Shown here: in pieces, positions 1 to 7,716 of the stretch
Numbering within the stretch: the stretch's first letter is position 1
Layout of the letters: each line of letters opens with the position of its first letter
Assembly (NCBI RefSeq): GCF_000219215.1
Contig: NC_015726.1
Span: 1,488,001 to 1,552,000 of the forward strand
Length of the DNA: 64,000 nt
Source: Cupriavidus necator N-1
GTDB lineage: Bacteria > Pseudomonadota > Gammaproteobacteria > Burkholderiales > Burkholderiaceae
Direction of reading: 5' to 3'
Program-made: the position numbers and the translations under genes
The notes under the pieces: model-generated
What the model saw: the letters and a program-made list of their open reading frames with translations, nothing else
Databases searched by the model: none
What the model was told of the DNA's origin: nothing

Positions 1-1023
1 CACGCGACGCCCACCAGCGAGGCGCTGTGCCAGCACCTGGCGCTGCTGGAGGGCGCGCGCCACACGCTGCTGCAGCCGTCAGGACTCGCAGCAATCTCGC
101 TGGTCTACTTCGCGCTGCTCAAGAGCGGCGACGACGTGCTGGTGCCGCGCAACGTCTACGGCCCCAACCGCGACCACGGCGAGTGGCTGGCACGCGAATT
201 CGGCGTGACCGTGCGCTACTACGACCCGATGGACGCCGCTGCGGTGGCGGCGATGATCCGGCCGAATACGCGCCTGGTCTGGATGGAGTCGCCCGGTTCG
301 GTGACCATGGAAGTGCCCGACAGCGACGCCATCGTCGCCGCGGCCAGGGCGCGCGGCGTGCTGACCGCGATCGACAATACCTGGTCGGCCGGCATCTACT
401 TCCGCCCGTTCGACAAGGGCATCGATATCTCGGTGCAGGCGCTGACCAAGTACCAGTCCGGCGGCAGCGACGTGCTCATGGGCGCGGTCCTGACCTGCGA
501 CGATGCCCTGCATGAGCGCCTGAAGCGCACCCGCATGCTGATGGGCTGGGGTGTTTCCGCCGATGACTGCCACCTGGTGCTGCGCGGGCTGCCGAGCCTG
601 CCGGTGCGCCTGGCCGCGCATGACCGTGCGGCCCGCGAAGTGGCGGAGTGGCTGCACCAGCGGCCCGAGGTTTCGCGCGTGCTGCATCCGGCGCTGCCGG
701 ACTGCCCCGGCCACGCCAGCTGGCGGCGCGATTTCACCGGTGCCAGCGGGCTCTTTGCCATCATCCTGCGGGCAAGCTATACGCGCCAGCAGGTGGATGC
801 CTTCGTCGAGGCGCTGCAGCTGTTTGCGATCGGCTGGTCCTGGGGCGGCGCCCACAGCCTGGCCGTGCCATACCACGTGCAGGGCATGCGCCCGGCGGGC
901 ACCTGGCCGCCGGCCGGCTGGCAGGACACCGGCGAACTGGTGCGGCTTTATATCGGCCTGGAAGACACGCGCGACCTGATCGCCGACCTGCGCCAGGCGC
1001 TGGAGGCTACGCTGGCCGCGTAA
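1..1023 (+). CDS. metC: Cystathionine beta-lyase (5' end outside window)
   Basis: PLP-dependent C-S lyase that converts cystathionine to homocysteine, pyruvate and ammonia in methionine biosynthesis. The reading frame is open from the first base, so the N-terminus lies to the left; 340 codons remain of a family that usually has about 390-400. The PLP lysine is in the ALTKYQSGG motif at about residue 150 of the visible part, preceded by the cofactor-binding AIDNTW segment. The C-terminal half keeps the WSWGG and LYIGLED motifs typical of beta-lyases. It is convergent with the DUF2789 gene. A gamma-lyase or gamma-synthase is less likely because of the WSWGG region, but the whole Cys/Met-metabolism family is similar. 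Confidence 0.88.
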   Translation, partial: HATPTSEALCQHLALLEGARHTLLQPSGLAAISLVYFALLKSGDDVLVPRNVYGPNRDHGEWLAREFGVTVRYYDPMDAAAVAAMIRPNTRLVWMESPGSVTMEVPDSDAIVAAARARGVLTAIDNTWSAGIYFRPFDKGIDISVQALTKYQSGGSDVLMGAVLTCDDALHERLKRTRMLMGWGVSADDCHLVLRGLPSLPVRLAAHDRAAREVAEWLHQRPEVSRVLHPALPDCPGHASWRRDFTGASGLFAIILRASYTRQQVDAFVEALQLFAIGWSWGGAHSLAVPYHVQGMRPAGTWPPAGWQDTGELVRLYIGLEDTRDLIADLRQALEATLAA

Positions 1024-1029
1024 GCGGCC

Positions 1030-1269
1030 TCAGGCCGGCTGTCTCAGGGCGAGATTGAGCTGGTCGACGACCTCGGCCCAGTCGGCGTCGTCCAGCAGCT
1101 CGTCGCGCAGCAGCGTAGCCTGGGCGGGGGTCCAGAACGGTGCCTCGGCCAACTCGACATCGTCGGGCAGCGGGGCGTGCGTGCCGATAAAGCTGCGGAT
1201 GCTGGCTTCGTCGGAGGCCAGGCCGAGTTGGGCGAACAGTTCGGAAAACTGGTGGAAGGTCGATTCCAT
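1030..1269 (-). CDS. DUF2789 family small protein
   Basis: A 79-residue acidic cytoplasmic protein of unknown function. It has the features of the DUF2789 family: an N-terminal FSELFAQLGL helix, a central segment rich in Pro and Asp, and the FWTPAQATLLRDELLDDADW block near the C-terminus. It has no signal peptide, membrane segment or cysteines. It ends 7 bases from the end of metC on the other strand, so the two genes are convergent. Its promoter must lie between the start and the terminator hairpin at 1339-1368. The family assignment is from memory of its sequence pattern; no function is claimed. Confidence 0.75.
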   Translation of the reverse strand: MESTFHQFSELFAQLGLASDEASIRSFIGTHAPLPDDVELAEAPFWTPAQATLLRDELLDDADWAEVVDQLNLALRQPA

Positions 1270-1338
1270 GGCGGTCGGCTCGATGTTGTTGGCCTGAGAT
1301 AGTGTAGGGCAGCGGCCGGGCTGGCGCGGTCAAGGAAA

Positions 1339-1368
1339 CAAAAACGGACGCTGCTGCGTCCGTTTTTG
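1339..1368 (-). terminator. Rho-independent terminator after PepSY gene
   Basis: Perfect 12-bp inverted repeat (CAAAAACGGACG / CGTCCGTTTTTG) with a 6-base CTGCTG loop and A/T runs on both sides, starting 18 bases past the PepSY gene stop. It should end the 3633-1387 operon and insulate the DUF2789 gene. Confidence 0.85.
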
Positions 1369-1386
1369 CGTGCGGGCGCCGTGCGC

Positions 1387-3036
1387 TCAGGGCGTATCCG
1401 CGCTGGGCATCGTCTTGGCGCTCGCGGTGGGCTTGGCGGCTTGTGCTGCTTGGGCTGCCTGCGGCATCGCCCACACCGACTCCGCCGGCCAGCTGCGCGC
1501 GCGGCGCTGCGTGGCGCGGGCCAGGGCGACAAAGCCCGCGGCCAGCGCGATCGCGCCGATATCGAAGCCGGCGATGATCCAATGCCCGCTGGGGATGCTG
1601 TGCAGCAGGTGGTCGCCGGTCAGGATCGCGTTCGCCAGCGGCACGGTCAGCGACGCCAGCGCGGCGGCGTAGAGCAGCTCCACCGCGGCGCGTACCGGCG
1701 GGCGCAGCAACGCCCAGGCACAGGCCAGACCAAACACCGTGAAATAGGTGTAGCTCACCGCGCGCTCCGGCCACAGCAGCGCCGCCGGGAAGCACAGCGC
1801 CACGCCGATGCAGCAGCCGATGCACACACCGACCGTGCCCTGCGCCAGCAGCCGGTGCACGCGCGGCTGCTCGGCCTGGCGCACCTTGCGCCGCGACTCG
1901 ATCCACAGCAGGTTGCCCGAATAGAACAGGAAGGCGCCGGCCAGCCCGGCCAGCAGGTAGACCAGGCGCACCGGCAGCTCGCCGAAGGTGCCGAAATGCA
2001 GCGCGTACAGCGCGCTGTAGAGCCCGTGGTTGCTGTCGCGCGTGCCGGCGGTCTGGTTGGCGGTCAGCTGGCCCGCGTTGGGCTCGCCGCTGGCGGCATG
2101 GATGCCGACCGAGCCCAGGTTGCCGAGGGCCTGCGTGCTGGTGCCGCGCACTTCCACCACGGCATTGGCGTCGCCAAAGCGCTGGAAGCGGAACGACTCG
2201 GGCGCGAAACGCTCGCCGCCGTGCTCGCGCGCAATCTGCATCAGCGTGGCGGTGGGCATGGTCGGCACCGTACGGCCGGCCGCGGCCACTTCCGGTACGG
2301 CGGTGGTGGCACGGGGCACCGCCTCAAACAGGCGGCCGTCGAAGGTCAGTGTGTTGAACACCGTCATCAGCACCAGCGACACGGAGAACAGCGCGCCGGT
2401 GATGGCAAAGACCAGGTGGAAGGGCAGGCTGAACAGGCCCAGCACATTGTGGGTGTCCATCCAGAAGCGCTTCAGGTTGCGCCCGGGGCGCACCGCGAAC
2501 AGGTCCTTCTTCAGCCGCGGCAGGTGCAGCAACACGCCCGACACCAGCGCCAGCCCGTACAGCACCGAGATCGCACCCATGAAGTAGATGCCGCCGACCG
2601 GGATCCCCAGCGAGTAGTGCAGGCTGTTCAGGAACGCCGACAGTTCGCCGATCACCTGGTCGCGCGAGGTGTCGCGCTGCATCGCGGCGTCGCCGGCCAG
2701 GCGGGCGTCGGTGGTCATCTGCCACTCGCCGGACTTGTCCTGCCAGTAGGCCGAGATATTGGGCTCGCCCTCCGACGGCATGATCACGTAGGAACTGGCC
2801 GCGGCCTCGGGGTGGATCGCGACCAGTTTCTGCATGAAGCGGTCGACCGCGGCCGGGTCGGCCTTGGCCTCGACCGGCGCGCTGCCCTTGAGCCGCGACG
2901 GCGACTGCCACACATGCAGTTCGTGGTGGAACACGGTGACCGCCCCGGCAAAGAAGGCGATAAACAGGGTCCAGCCGGCCATCAGGCCGACCCAGGTATG
3001 CAGCATCTGGTACAGGCGCAGGGTTGCGGTTTTCAA
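1387..3036 (-). CDS. PepSY-associated TM helix membrane protein (iron-related), TTG start
   Basis: About 549 residues. The protein begins KTATLRLYQ followed by LHTWVGLMAGW, the typical first helix of PepSY_TM proteins, and has further membrane segments (for example around SVLYGLALVSGVLLHLP, and several in the C-terminal third) with large periplasmic loops between. Family members are often linked to reduction of ferric siderophores or to heme/iron handling. No ATG fits the conserved start: the TTG at 3036, 10 bases after the preceding stop, gives the usual MKTATLRLYQ beginning; the next ATG (3006) would cut into the first helix. It is the last gene of a Fur-box operon and is followed by a strong terminator. 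The exact substrate is unknown. Confidence 0.82.
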   Translation of the reverse strand: MKTATLRLYQMLHTWVGLMAGWTLFIAFFAGAVTVFHHELHVWQSPSRLKGSAPVEAKADPAAVDRFMQKLVAIHPEAAASSYVIMPSEGEPNISAYWQDKSGEWQMTTDARLAGDAAMQRDTSRDQVIGELSAFLNSLHYSLGIPVGGIYFMGAISVLYGLALVSGVLLHLPRLKKDLFAVRPGRNLKRFWMDTHNVLGLFSLPFHLVFAITGALFSVSLVLMTVFNTLTFDGRLFEAVPRATTAVPEVAAAGRTVPTMPTATLMQIAREHGGERFAPESFRFQRFGDANAVVEVRGTSTQALGNLGSVGIHAASGEPNAGQLTANQTAGTRDSNHGLYSALYALHFGTFGELPVRLVYLLAGLAGAFLFYSGNLLWIESRRKVRQAEQPRVHRLLAQGTVGVCIGCCIGVALCFPAALLWPERAVSYTYFTVFGLACAWALLRPPVRAAVELLYAAALASLTVPLANAILTGDHLLHSIPSGHWIIAGFDIGAIALAAGFVALARATQRRARSWPAESVWAMPQAAQAAQAAKPTASAKTMPSADTP

Positions 3037-3046
3037 GATGGCATTC

Positions 3047-3349
3047 TCAGGAGGCGGGCAGTGCAGCCGGCGCCAGGCCGGCCAGGCGCAGCGCCCACAG
3101 CGCACCGAAGCAGATCAGGTTGGCGCCGCCCAGCCAGATCCAGGCGGTGCGGCTGGAACGGAACAGCAGGCTGGCGCTGATGATGGCCACCCACACCGGC
3201 AGGCAAGCCGCCACGGCCGCGACGATGCCGGTTTCCCAGCCGCCCGGCAGCCACAGGATCGACAGCGTGCACACCGCCACCGCCAGCGGCAGCCCAAGCA
3301 GCGCACCGGCCAGCCATTTGGTGCCTATCGCGGATTGGTTTGCGCTCAT
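3047..3349 (-). CDS. DUF3649 family membrane protein
   Basis: A 100-residue integral membrane protein with three or more hydrophobic helices: WLAGALLGLPLAVAVCTL, TGIVAAVAACLPVWVAIISA and WIWLGGANLICFGALWAL. It matches the DUF3649 pattern, a family that usually sits beside a PepSY_TM protein and a DUF3325 protein in iron-regulated operons. Its ATG overlaps the stop of the upstream gene (ATGA at 3349-3346), so the two are probably translationally coupled. The start at 3349 was chosen over longer in-frame upstream readings because of this overlap and because the upstream extension is only a shadow of the neighbour. Function is unknown. Confidence 0.8.
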   Translation of the reverse strand: MSANQSAIGTKWLAGALLGLPLAVAVCTLSILWLPGGWETGIVAAVAACLPVWVAIISASLLFRSSRTAWIWLGGANLICFGALWALRLAGLAPAALPAS

Positions 3350-3633
3350 GCCCGTTGCTCCCGTGCCGCCCAGCGCTTGCGCGCGGCATAGGTGCCGATA
3401 AAGGGCCATACCGACAGCGCGCAGGGCACTGTTACCAGGCTGGCGGCAATGGCCACGGGCCAGCCGTCGGTGGTGCTCCACAGCCAGGTGCTGACGATGG
3501 CCAGGGCCAGGCCCAGCCAGCCCAGCACACGCGGTTGCGCGATCCTGCCGGGCGGCAGCAGGACCTGGTTGGGCGCGGCCAGGTACAGGCACGCGGCCGC
3601 AGCCAGGCCAACAAGGACGGCCAGAACTTGCAT
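3346..3633 (-). CDS. DUF3325-like small membrane protein
   Basis: A 95-residue protein with three hydrophobic helices (LAVLVGLAAAACLYLAA, GWLGLALAIVSTWLW, PVAIAASLVTVPCALSVWPF) and a basic C-terminus. It is the first gene of the operon with DUF3649 and PepSY_TM proteins, the position normally held by DUF3325 members. The Fur-box-like sequence 25 bases upstream of its start implies repression when iron is plentiful. The role is not known; an accessory subunit for membrane iron reduction is an inference from the company it keeps. Confidence 0.72.
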   Translation of the reverse strand: MQVLAVLVGLAAAACLYLAAPNQVLLPPGRIAQPRVLGWLGLALAIVSTWLWSTTDGWPVAIAASLVTVPCALSVWPFIGTYAARKRWAAREQRA

Positions 3634-3657
3634 GGGGCAATGTCAGATAAACGAAAC

Positions 3658-3676
3658 ATTAATGATAATGATTCGT
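3658..3676 (-). promoter_or_regulatory. Fur box-like operator
   Basis: The sequence ATTAATGATAATGATTCGT matches the 19-bp Fur consensus at about 13 of 19 positions, including an unbroken run of ten in the AATGATAAT core. It lies 25 bases upstream of the DUF3325-DUF3649-PepSY operon. A separate 13-bp palindrome, AGACGC-T-GCGTCT, is at 3700-3712. Confidence 0.7.
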
Positions 3677-3793
3677 ATTTGAAGAGGCAAGCGCTACGTA
3701 GACGCTGCGTCTCAGGGATGTATCTGCACTTGGGGAGGGACTTGCGCTGGCTGTAGCGCGAATTGTCGCTGGCGGCCCGGGTGGGTGGGGCCA

Positions 3794-3814
3794 GCCGGGC
3801 GCTTGCCGCCCGGC
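3794..3814 (-). terminator. Hairpin downstream of serB
   Basis: Perfect 8-bp stem (GCCGGGCG / CGCCCGGC) with a 5-base loop, 29 bases after the serB stop. There is no T-run, so it may be a 3'-end stabilising hairpin rather than a true terminator. Confidence 0.4.
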
Positions 3815-3842
3815 GCGAAGCCGCGTTTGCCGCGGACAGGGA

Positions 3843-4697
3843 TCAGTGCGGGAACAGCGCCAGCAGGCCGTCCAGCCCGACGTGGTTGAACGCGACGCTG
3901 GCCTGCGCGCGCACCACCGGCTTGGCCCGAAAGGCCACCGACAGGCCGGCCACGGCCATCATCTTCAGGTCGTTGGAGCCATCGCCCATGACGATGGCCT
4001 GGTCCGGCGTGGCGCCGATCTGGGCGCAGACTTCCTGCACGGTGCGGGCCTTGACGTCGGCATTGACGATCTCGCCAACCACATTGCCGGTCAGCTTGCC
4101 GTCGACGATCTCCAGCGTATTGGCGCGGGTCACGTCGAGTTTGAGCCGTGCCTTGAGCTTCTCGGTGAAATGCACGAAGCCGCCCGACACCAGCAGCGTG
4201 CGCAGGCCCAGCGCCTGCACGGTCTGCAGCATGCGCTCGGCGCCCGGCGACAGCCGCAGGCGCTCTTCGTAGACGCAGTCCAGCACGCTGGCGTCCAGCC
4301 CCTTGAGCAGGGCCACGCGGCGGCGCAGGCTCTCGTTGAAATCGGTGATCTCGCCGCGCATGGCGGCTTCGGTGATGGCAGAGACCTCGGCCTTGAGGCC
4401 GCAGAAATCGGCGATCTCGTCGATGCACTCGATCGTGATCAGGGTCGAGTCCATGTCCATTGCCACCAGGCGGAAGTCGGACAGCTTGCGCCCCGGGGGC
4501 ACCACTGCCCAGTCGATCGCGCGCGGGCCGCAGAAATCGTCCAGCGCATCGCGCAGCGCCGGCGTCAGCGGCGCGCATTCCTCGGCGGCCGCCACGGTAT
4601 CGCTGCGCAGCACCAGTTCAGAGGCGCGGGCCAGGGTGCGGGCGGTGTCGAGGTCGGCGGTGGGAAGCGGGGCGGTGCTCTGGAGGATCAGGGGCAT
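3843..4697 (-). CDS. serB: Phosphoserine phosphatase SerB
   Basis: Removes the phosphate from L-3-phosphoserine, the last step of serine biosynthesis. It has 284 residues. HAD-fold motif I, DMDST, is at residues 81-85 (nucleophile D81, acid/base D83), the SGGF motif II follows at about 165, and GDGSNDLKM (motif IV) is at about 236. The roughly 75 residues before motif I form the usual N-terminal domain of the long SerB form. The start at 4697 (MPLILQ) is preferred; a longer reading adds 24 basic residues unlike the family. A TACAAT -10-like hexamer is at 4782-4777. It is transcribed alone. Confidence 0.93.
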   Translation of the reverse strand: MPLILQSTAPLPTADLDTARTLARASELVLRSDTVAAAEECAPLTPALRDALDDFCGPRAIDWAVVPPGRKLSDFRLVAMDMDSTLITIECIDEIADFCGLKAEVSAITEAAMRGEITDFNESLRRRVALLKGLDASVLDCVYEERLRLSPGAERMLQTVQALGLRTLLVSGGFVHFTEKLKARLKLDVTRANTLEIVDGKLTGNVVGEIVNADVKARTVQEVCAQIGATPDQAIVMGDGSNDLKMMAVAGLSVAFRAKPVVRAQASVAFNHVGLDGLLALFPH

Positions 4698-4811
4698 GAC
4701 GAATGAGGATCGGGCGCTTGCCGCGCTGGCGGCAAGGCGGGGAGGGGCTGGCCGCAATGCGCGCGGCAAAACTGTTATTGTAGCCCCGCCGCAGCGCCCA
4801 GGGCGAGCCGC

Positions 4812-6191
4812 TCAGCGCTGCGCCATCACCATGTAGTCCACGGTCAGGCTGGACAGGGCGCGCACGCCGTTGATCAGCGCCGGCTCGTCCACATAGAACT
4901 CAGGCGAGTGGTTGGAAGGCGCCTTGGTCACATCCTGGCCCTTGGGCGTCACGCCGAGGTTGAAGAACAGGCCCGGCACTTTCTCTTGGTAGAACGAGAA
5001 GTCCTCCGACGCGGTCGCCTTGGGCGTGATCATCCAGTTGCCTTCGCCGGCCACGCGCTGCAGCGTGGGTGCCATCTTCTCGGTCAGGGCCGGCTGGTTG
5101 ATGGTGGCGTTGTACAGCTCCACCACGCGGAAGTTGGCCTCGGCCCCGGCGCTGGTGGCGATGGCCTCGGTGGTGCGCTTCATGCGGGCATGGATGTCCT
5201 TCTTCATGCCTTCGTCATAGGTGCGCACGGTGCCCATCATCTCGACCTTCTCCGGCACGATGTTCATGCGGTTGCCGCCGTGGATGGTGCCCACGGTGAT
5301 CACCGACGGTTCCAGCATGGCGTTGACCTGGCGGCTTTGGATGGTCTGCAGGCCCATCACGATCTGCGACGCCACCACGATCGGGTCGATCCCGCCCCAC
5401 GGCCGCGCGCCGTGCGTCTGGCGGCCCTTGACGTCGATCCAGAACTGGTCGGCCGCCGCCATCGAGGGGCCGCTGCGCCAGCCCAGCTTGCCGGATTCGA
5501 TGCCGCTGCTCACATGCAGGCCGAAGATCGCATCGACCTTGGGATTGTCCAGCACGCCCTCGGACACCATCTGCTTGGCGCCCCAGGTGTTGGAGCCATT
5601 GGGTTCGAAGTCGGCCGGGCTTTCCTCGGCCGGCTGGAAGATGAACTTGACCGTGCCGGGCAGCTGGTCCTTCATGCCGGCCAGCACTTCGGCGGTGGCC
5701 ATCAAAATCGCCACGTGGGTGTCATGGCCGCAGGCGTGCATCACGTCCACTTCCTTGCCCAGGTACTGGCCCTTGGCCTTCGACGCGAACGGCACGTCCA
5801 CGCGTTCCTTGACCGGCAGCGCATCCATGTCGGCGCGCAGCGCCACCACCGGACCGGGCTTGCCGCCCTTGAGCACGCCGACCACGCCGGTCTTGGCCAC
5901 GCCTGTCTTCACTTCCATGCCGAGCTTGCGCAGGTGGTCAGCCACCAGCTTCGCGGTGCGGGTCTCGTAGTTGCCCAGTTCCGGATGCTGGTGGATGTCG
6001 CGGCGCCATGCGATTAGTTGTTTCTCGACGGCCTTGGCGCGGGTTTCGATCTGGGCGTGGAGGGTGTCGGCGGAGATGGGGGCCGGCGTGGTCTGTGCCT
6101 GCGCGGTGTTGCAGAGCAGGCCGGCGGCGAGGGCCAGGCCGGCGAGAGCAAAGCGGGTGGTGGGACGGGATGCGGAATCACGGACAGCCAT
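4812..6191 (-). CDS. Exported M20 family amidohydrolase (hippurate / IAA-amino-acid hydrolase type)
   Basis: A 459-residue zinc-dependent hydrolase of N-acyl amino acids or similar amides. The metal and catalytic motifs are visible: MHACGHDTHVA, QPAEESPADFE and the late TASEDFSFY segment. Unlike most cytoplasmic HipO/AbgB relatives it has an N-terminal Sec signal (basic start, then LAGLALAAGLLCNTAQAQ with cleavage after AQA), so it should act in the periplasm. The start at 6191 follows a clear AAGGAG site 8 bases upstream. It is a single gene, divided from argE by the repeat pair at 6281-6403. The natural substrate cannot be read from sequence. Confidence 0.88.
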   Translation of the reverse strand: MAVRDSASRPTTRFALAGLALAAGLLCNTAQAQTTPAPISADTLHAQIETRAKAVEKQLIAWRRDIHQHPELGNYETRTAKLVADHLRKLGMEVKTGVAKTGVVGVLKGGKPGPVVALRADMDALPVKERVDVPFASKAKGQYLGKEVDVMHACGHDTHVAILMATAEVLAGMKDQLPGTVKFIFQPAEESPADFEPNGSNTWGAKQMVSEGVLDNPKVDAIFGLHVSSGIESGKLGWRSGPSMAAADQFWIDVKGRQTHGARPWGGIDPIVVASQIVMGLQTIQSRQVNAMLEPSVITVGTIHGGNRMNIVPEKVEMMGTVRTYDEGMKKDIHARMKRTTEAIATSAGAEANFRVVELYNATINQPALTEKMAPTLQRVAGEGNWMITPKATASEDFSFYQEKVPGLFFNLGVTPKGQDVTKAPSNHSPEFYVDEPALINGVRALSSLTVDYMVMAQR

Positions 6192-6280
6192 GCAAGGTCT
6201 CCTTCGTTGTTGTTGGTGTAATGCAGGCAGTGTGGCGGCGCGCGGCAAGTTGCAATGCGCCGGGAAAAGCGGAGTGGTTT

Positions 6281-6403
6281 CTCCCCTCTCCCTTTGGGAG
6301 AGGGGCGGGGGAGAGGGCAGGCGTATCTCGATGCGATGCGCGTCATTCGCCGAAGCGCTGGCCCCCTCCCCCGGCCCCTCTCCCGCAATCGGGAGAGGGG
6401 AGC
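6281..6403. repeat. Inverted pair of GC-rich intergenic repeats
   Basis: Two related units of about 40 bases, at 6281-6318 and 6361-6403, face each other across a 42-base spacer. Each unit is itself a hairpin, of the form CTCCCCTCTCCC-loop-GGGAGAGGGGC, followed by a GGGGGAG(A/G)GGGC tail. The arrangement resembles REP/BIME elements. It lies between the argE 3' end and the M20 hydrolase start. Confidence 0.75.
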
Positions 6404-6425
6404 AAAGCTCTGGCACGCTCGGCAG

Positions 6426-7640
6426 TCAGCTCACGCGCAAGCTGTCGACCACCTTGTGCAGGAAGGCCTCGCAAGCAGCCAGCTGCTCCAGCGAAACAAA
6501 CTCATCCGGCTTGTGCGCCTGCTGGATATCGCCAGGCCCGCATACCACGGCGGGAATGCCGGCGCGCTGGAACAGGCCGGCCTCGGTACCATAGGCGACC
6601 TTGTTGGTGTCGCGGTCGGCGGTCAGCGCGCGCACCAGCTGCGTGATGGCTTCCTGCTCGGCCACGTCCAGCGACGGCGCGGCCGCGATCTTGCTCAGCG
6701 TCAGGCCGGCGTCGTCATGCTCGGCGCGCATCTTCGGCAGCAGCACGTCGTTGGCGTAGGCCTGGATGCGGGCGTAGATGGCTTCGGGATCCACGCCCGG
6801 CAGGTTGCGGAACTCGAACACGAACTCGCACAGCGCCGGGATGGTGTTCAGCGCGATGCCGCCCTGGATGGTGCCGGTCTGCGCGGTGGTGTAGGGCACG
6901 TCGAAGGCCTGGTCGTAGGGTCCATTGGCCTTGAATTCATCGGCGATGTCGCGGATGAAGCAGATCAGGCGCGCGGCGTATTCGATCGCATTGACGCCGC
7001 GCGGCGTCAGCGACGAGTGCGCGGCCTGGCCCCTGACGCAGCAGCGGTAGGCGTTGATGCCCTTGTGCGCGACGATCACGCGCATGCTGGTGGGTTCGCC
7101 GACGATGCAGCCGCCGGGCGTCACGCCGCGGTCGCGCAGTTCGGCCAGCAGGTAGGGCGCGCCCATGCAGCCGATCTCTTCGTCGAAGGACAGCGCGTAG
7201 TGCACCGGCTCGCGCAGCCTGGCCTGCAGGATGGCCGGCAGCAGCGACAGGCTGGTGCCGATAAAGCCCTTCATGTCGCAGGTGCCGCGGCCGTAGAGCT
7301 TGCCGTCGCGCACCACCGGCTTGAACGGGTCGGTCGTCCAGTCCTGGCCGTCCACCGGCACCACGTCTGTATGGCCGGAGAGCACGATGCCGCCGTTGGT
7401 GCTGCCGTCGGCGGCAGGCACGGTGACGAACAGGTTGGCCTTGTCCCGCTGCGGGTTGTAGCTCAGATGCGGCTTCAGTCCCTTGGCCAGGAAATGGTCG
7501 CGCACCGACTCGATCAGGCCCAGGTTGGAGTGGCGGCTGGTGGTGTCATACGCGACCAGCCGCTGGGTCCATTCAAGCGCGCTGCCGCGCGCGGCGGTTT
7601 CGGTGACGGGCTGGCGGTGGGAGGCGGCGTGGGCAGGCAT
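6426..7640 (-). CDS. argE: Acetylornithine deacetylase ArgE
   Basis: Hydrolyses N2-acetyl-L-ornithine to ornithine and acetate in arginine biosynthesis. It has 404 residues, near the usual 380-400. M20 motifs: SGHTDVVPVDGQDW (metal His and Asp) at about residue 87-100, the GRGTCDMKGF metal-bridging Asp motif, and EEIGCMGAP with the catalytic glutamate. It lacks a signal peptide, in contrast to the exported M20 enzyme next door. The N-terminal 20 residues before ALEWTQRLVAYDTTS are variable, so a slightly later start is possible. M20 relatives such as DapE are close, but the GHTDVVPVDGQDWTTDPF run favours ArgE. Confidence 0.88.
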   Translation of the reverse strand: MPAHAASHRQPVTETAARGSALEWTQRLVAYDTTSRHSNLGLIESVRDHFLAKGLKPHLSYNPQRDKANLFVTVPAADGSTNGGIVLSGHTDVVPVDGQDWTTDPFKPVVRDGKLYGRGTCDMKGFIGTSLSLLPAILQARLREPVHYALSFDEEIGCMGAPYLLAELRDRGVTPGGCIVGEPTSMRVIVAHKGINAYRCCVRGQAAHSSLTPRGVNAIEYAARLICFIRDIADEFKANGPYDQAFDVPYTTAQTGTIQGGIALNTIPALCEFVFEFRNLPGVDPEAIYARIQAYANDVLLPKMRAEHDDAGLTLSKIAAAPSLDVAEQEAITQLVRALTADRDTNKVAYGTEAGLFQRAGIPAVVCGPGDIQQAHKPDEFVSLEQLAACEAFLHKVVDSLRVS

Positions 7641-7716
7641 TGGGGCGTTATCGCTAACTTGTTAAGTACTTGATGCTACACCCGGTCGGGCGCCGCGTCC
7701 ATGCAGGATGCCCGTC

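Noticed and set aside
6192..6416. N-terminal extension of the M20 hydrolase into the repeat region
   Set aside because: The extension translates the GC-rich repeats and would bury the signal peptide; the start at 6191 has a proper ribosome site.
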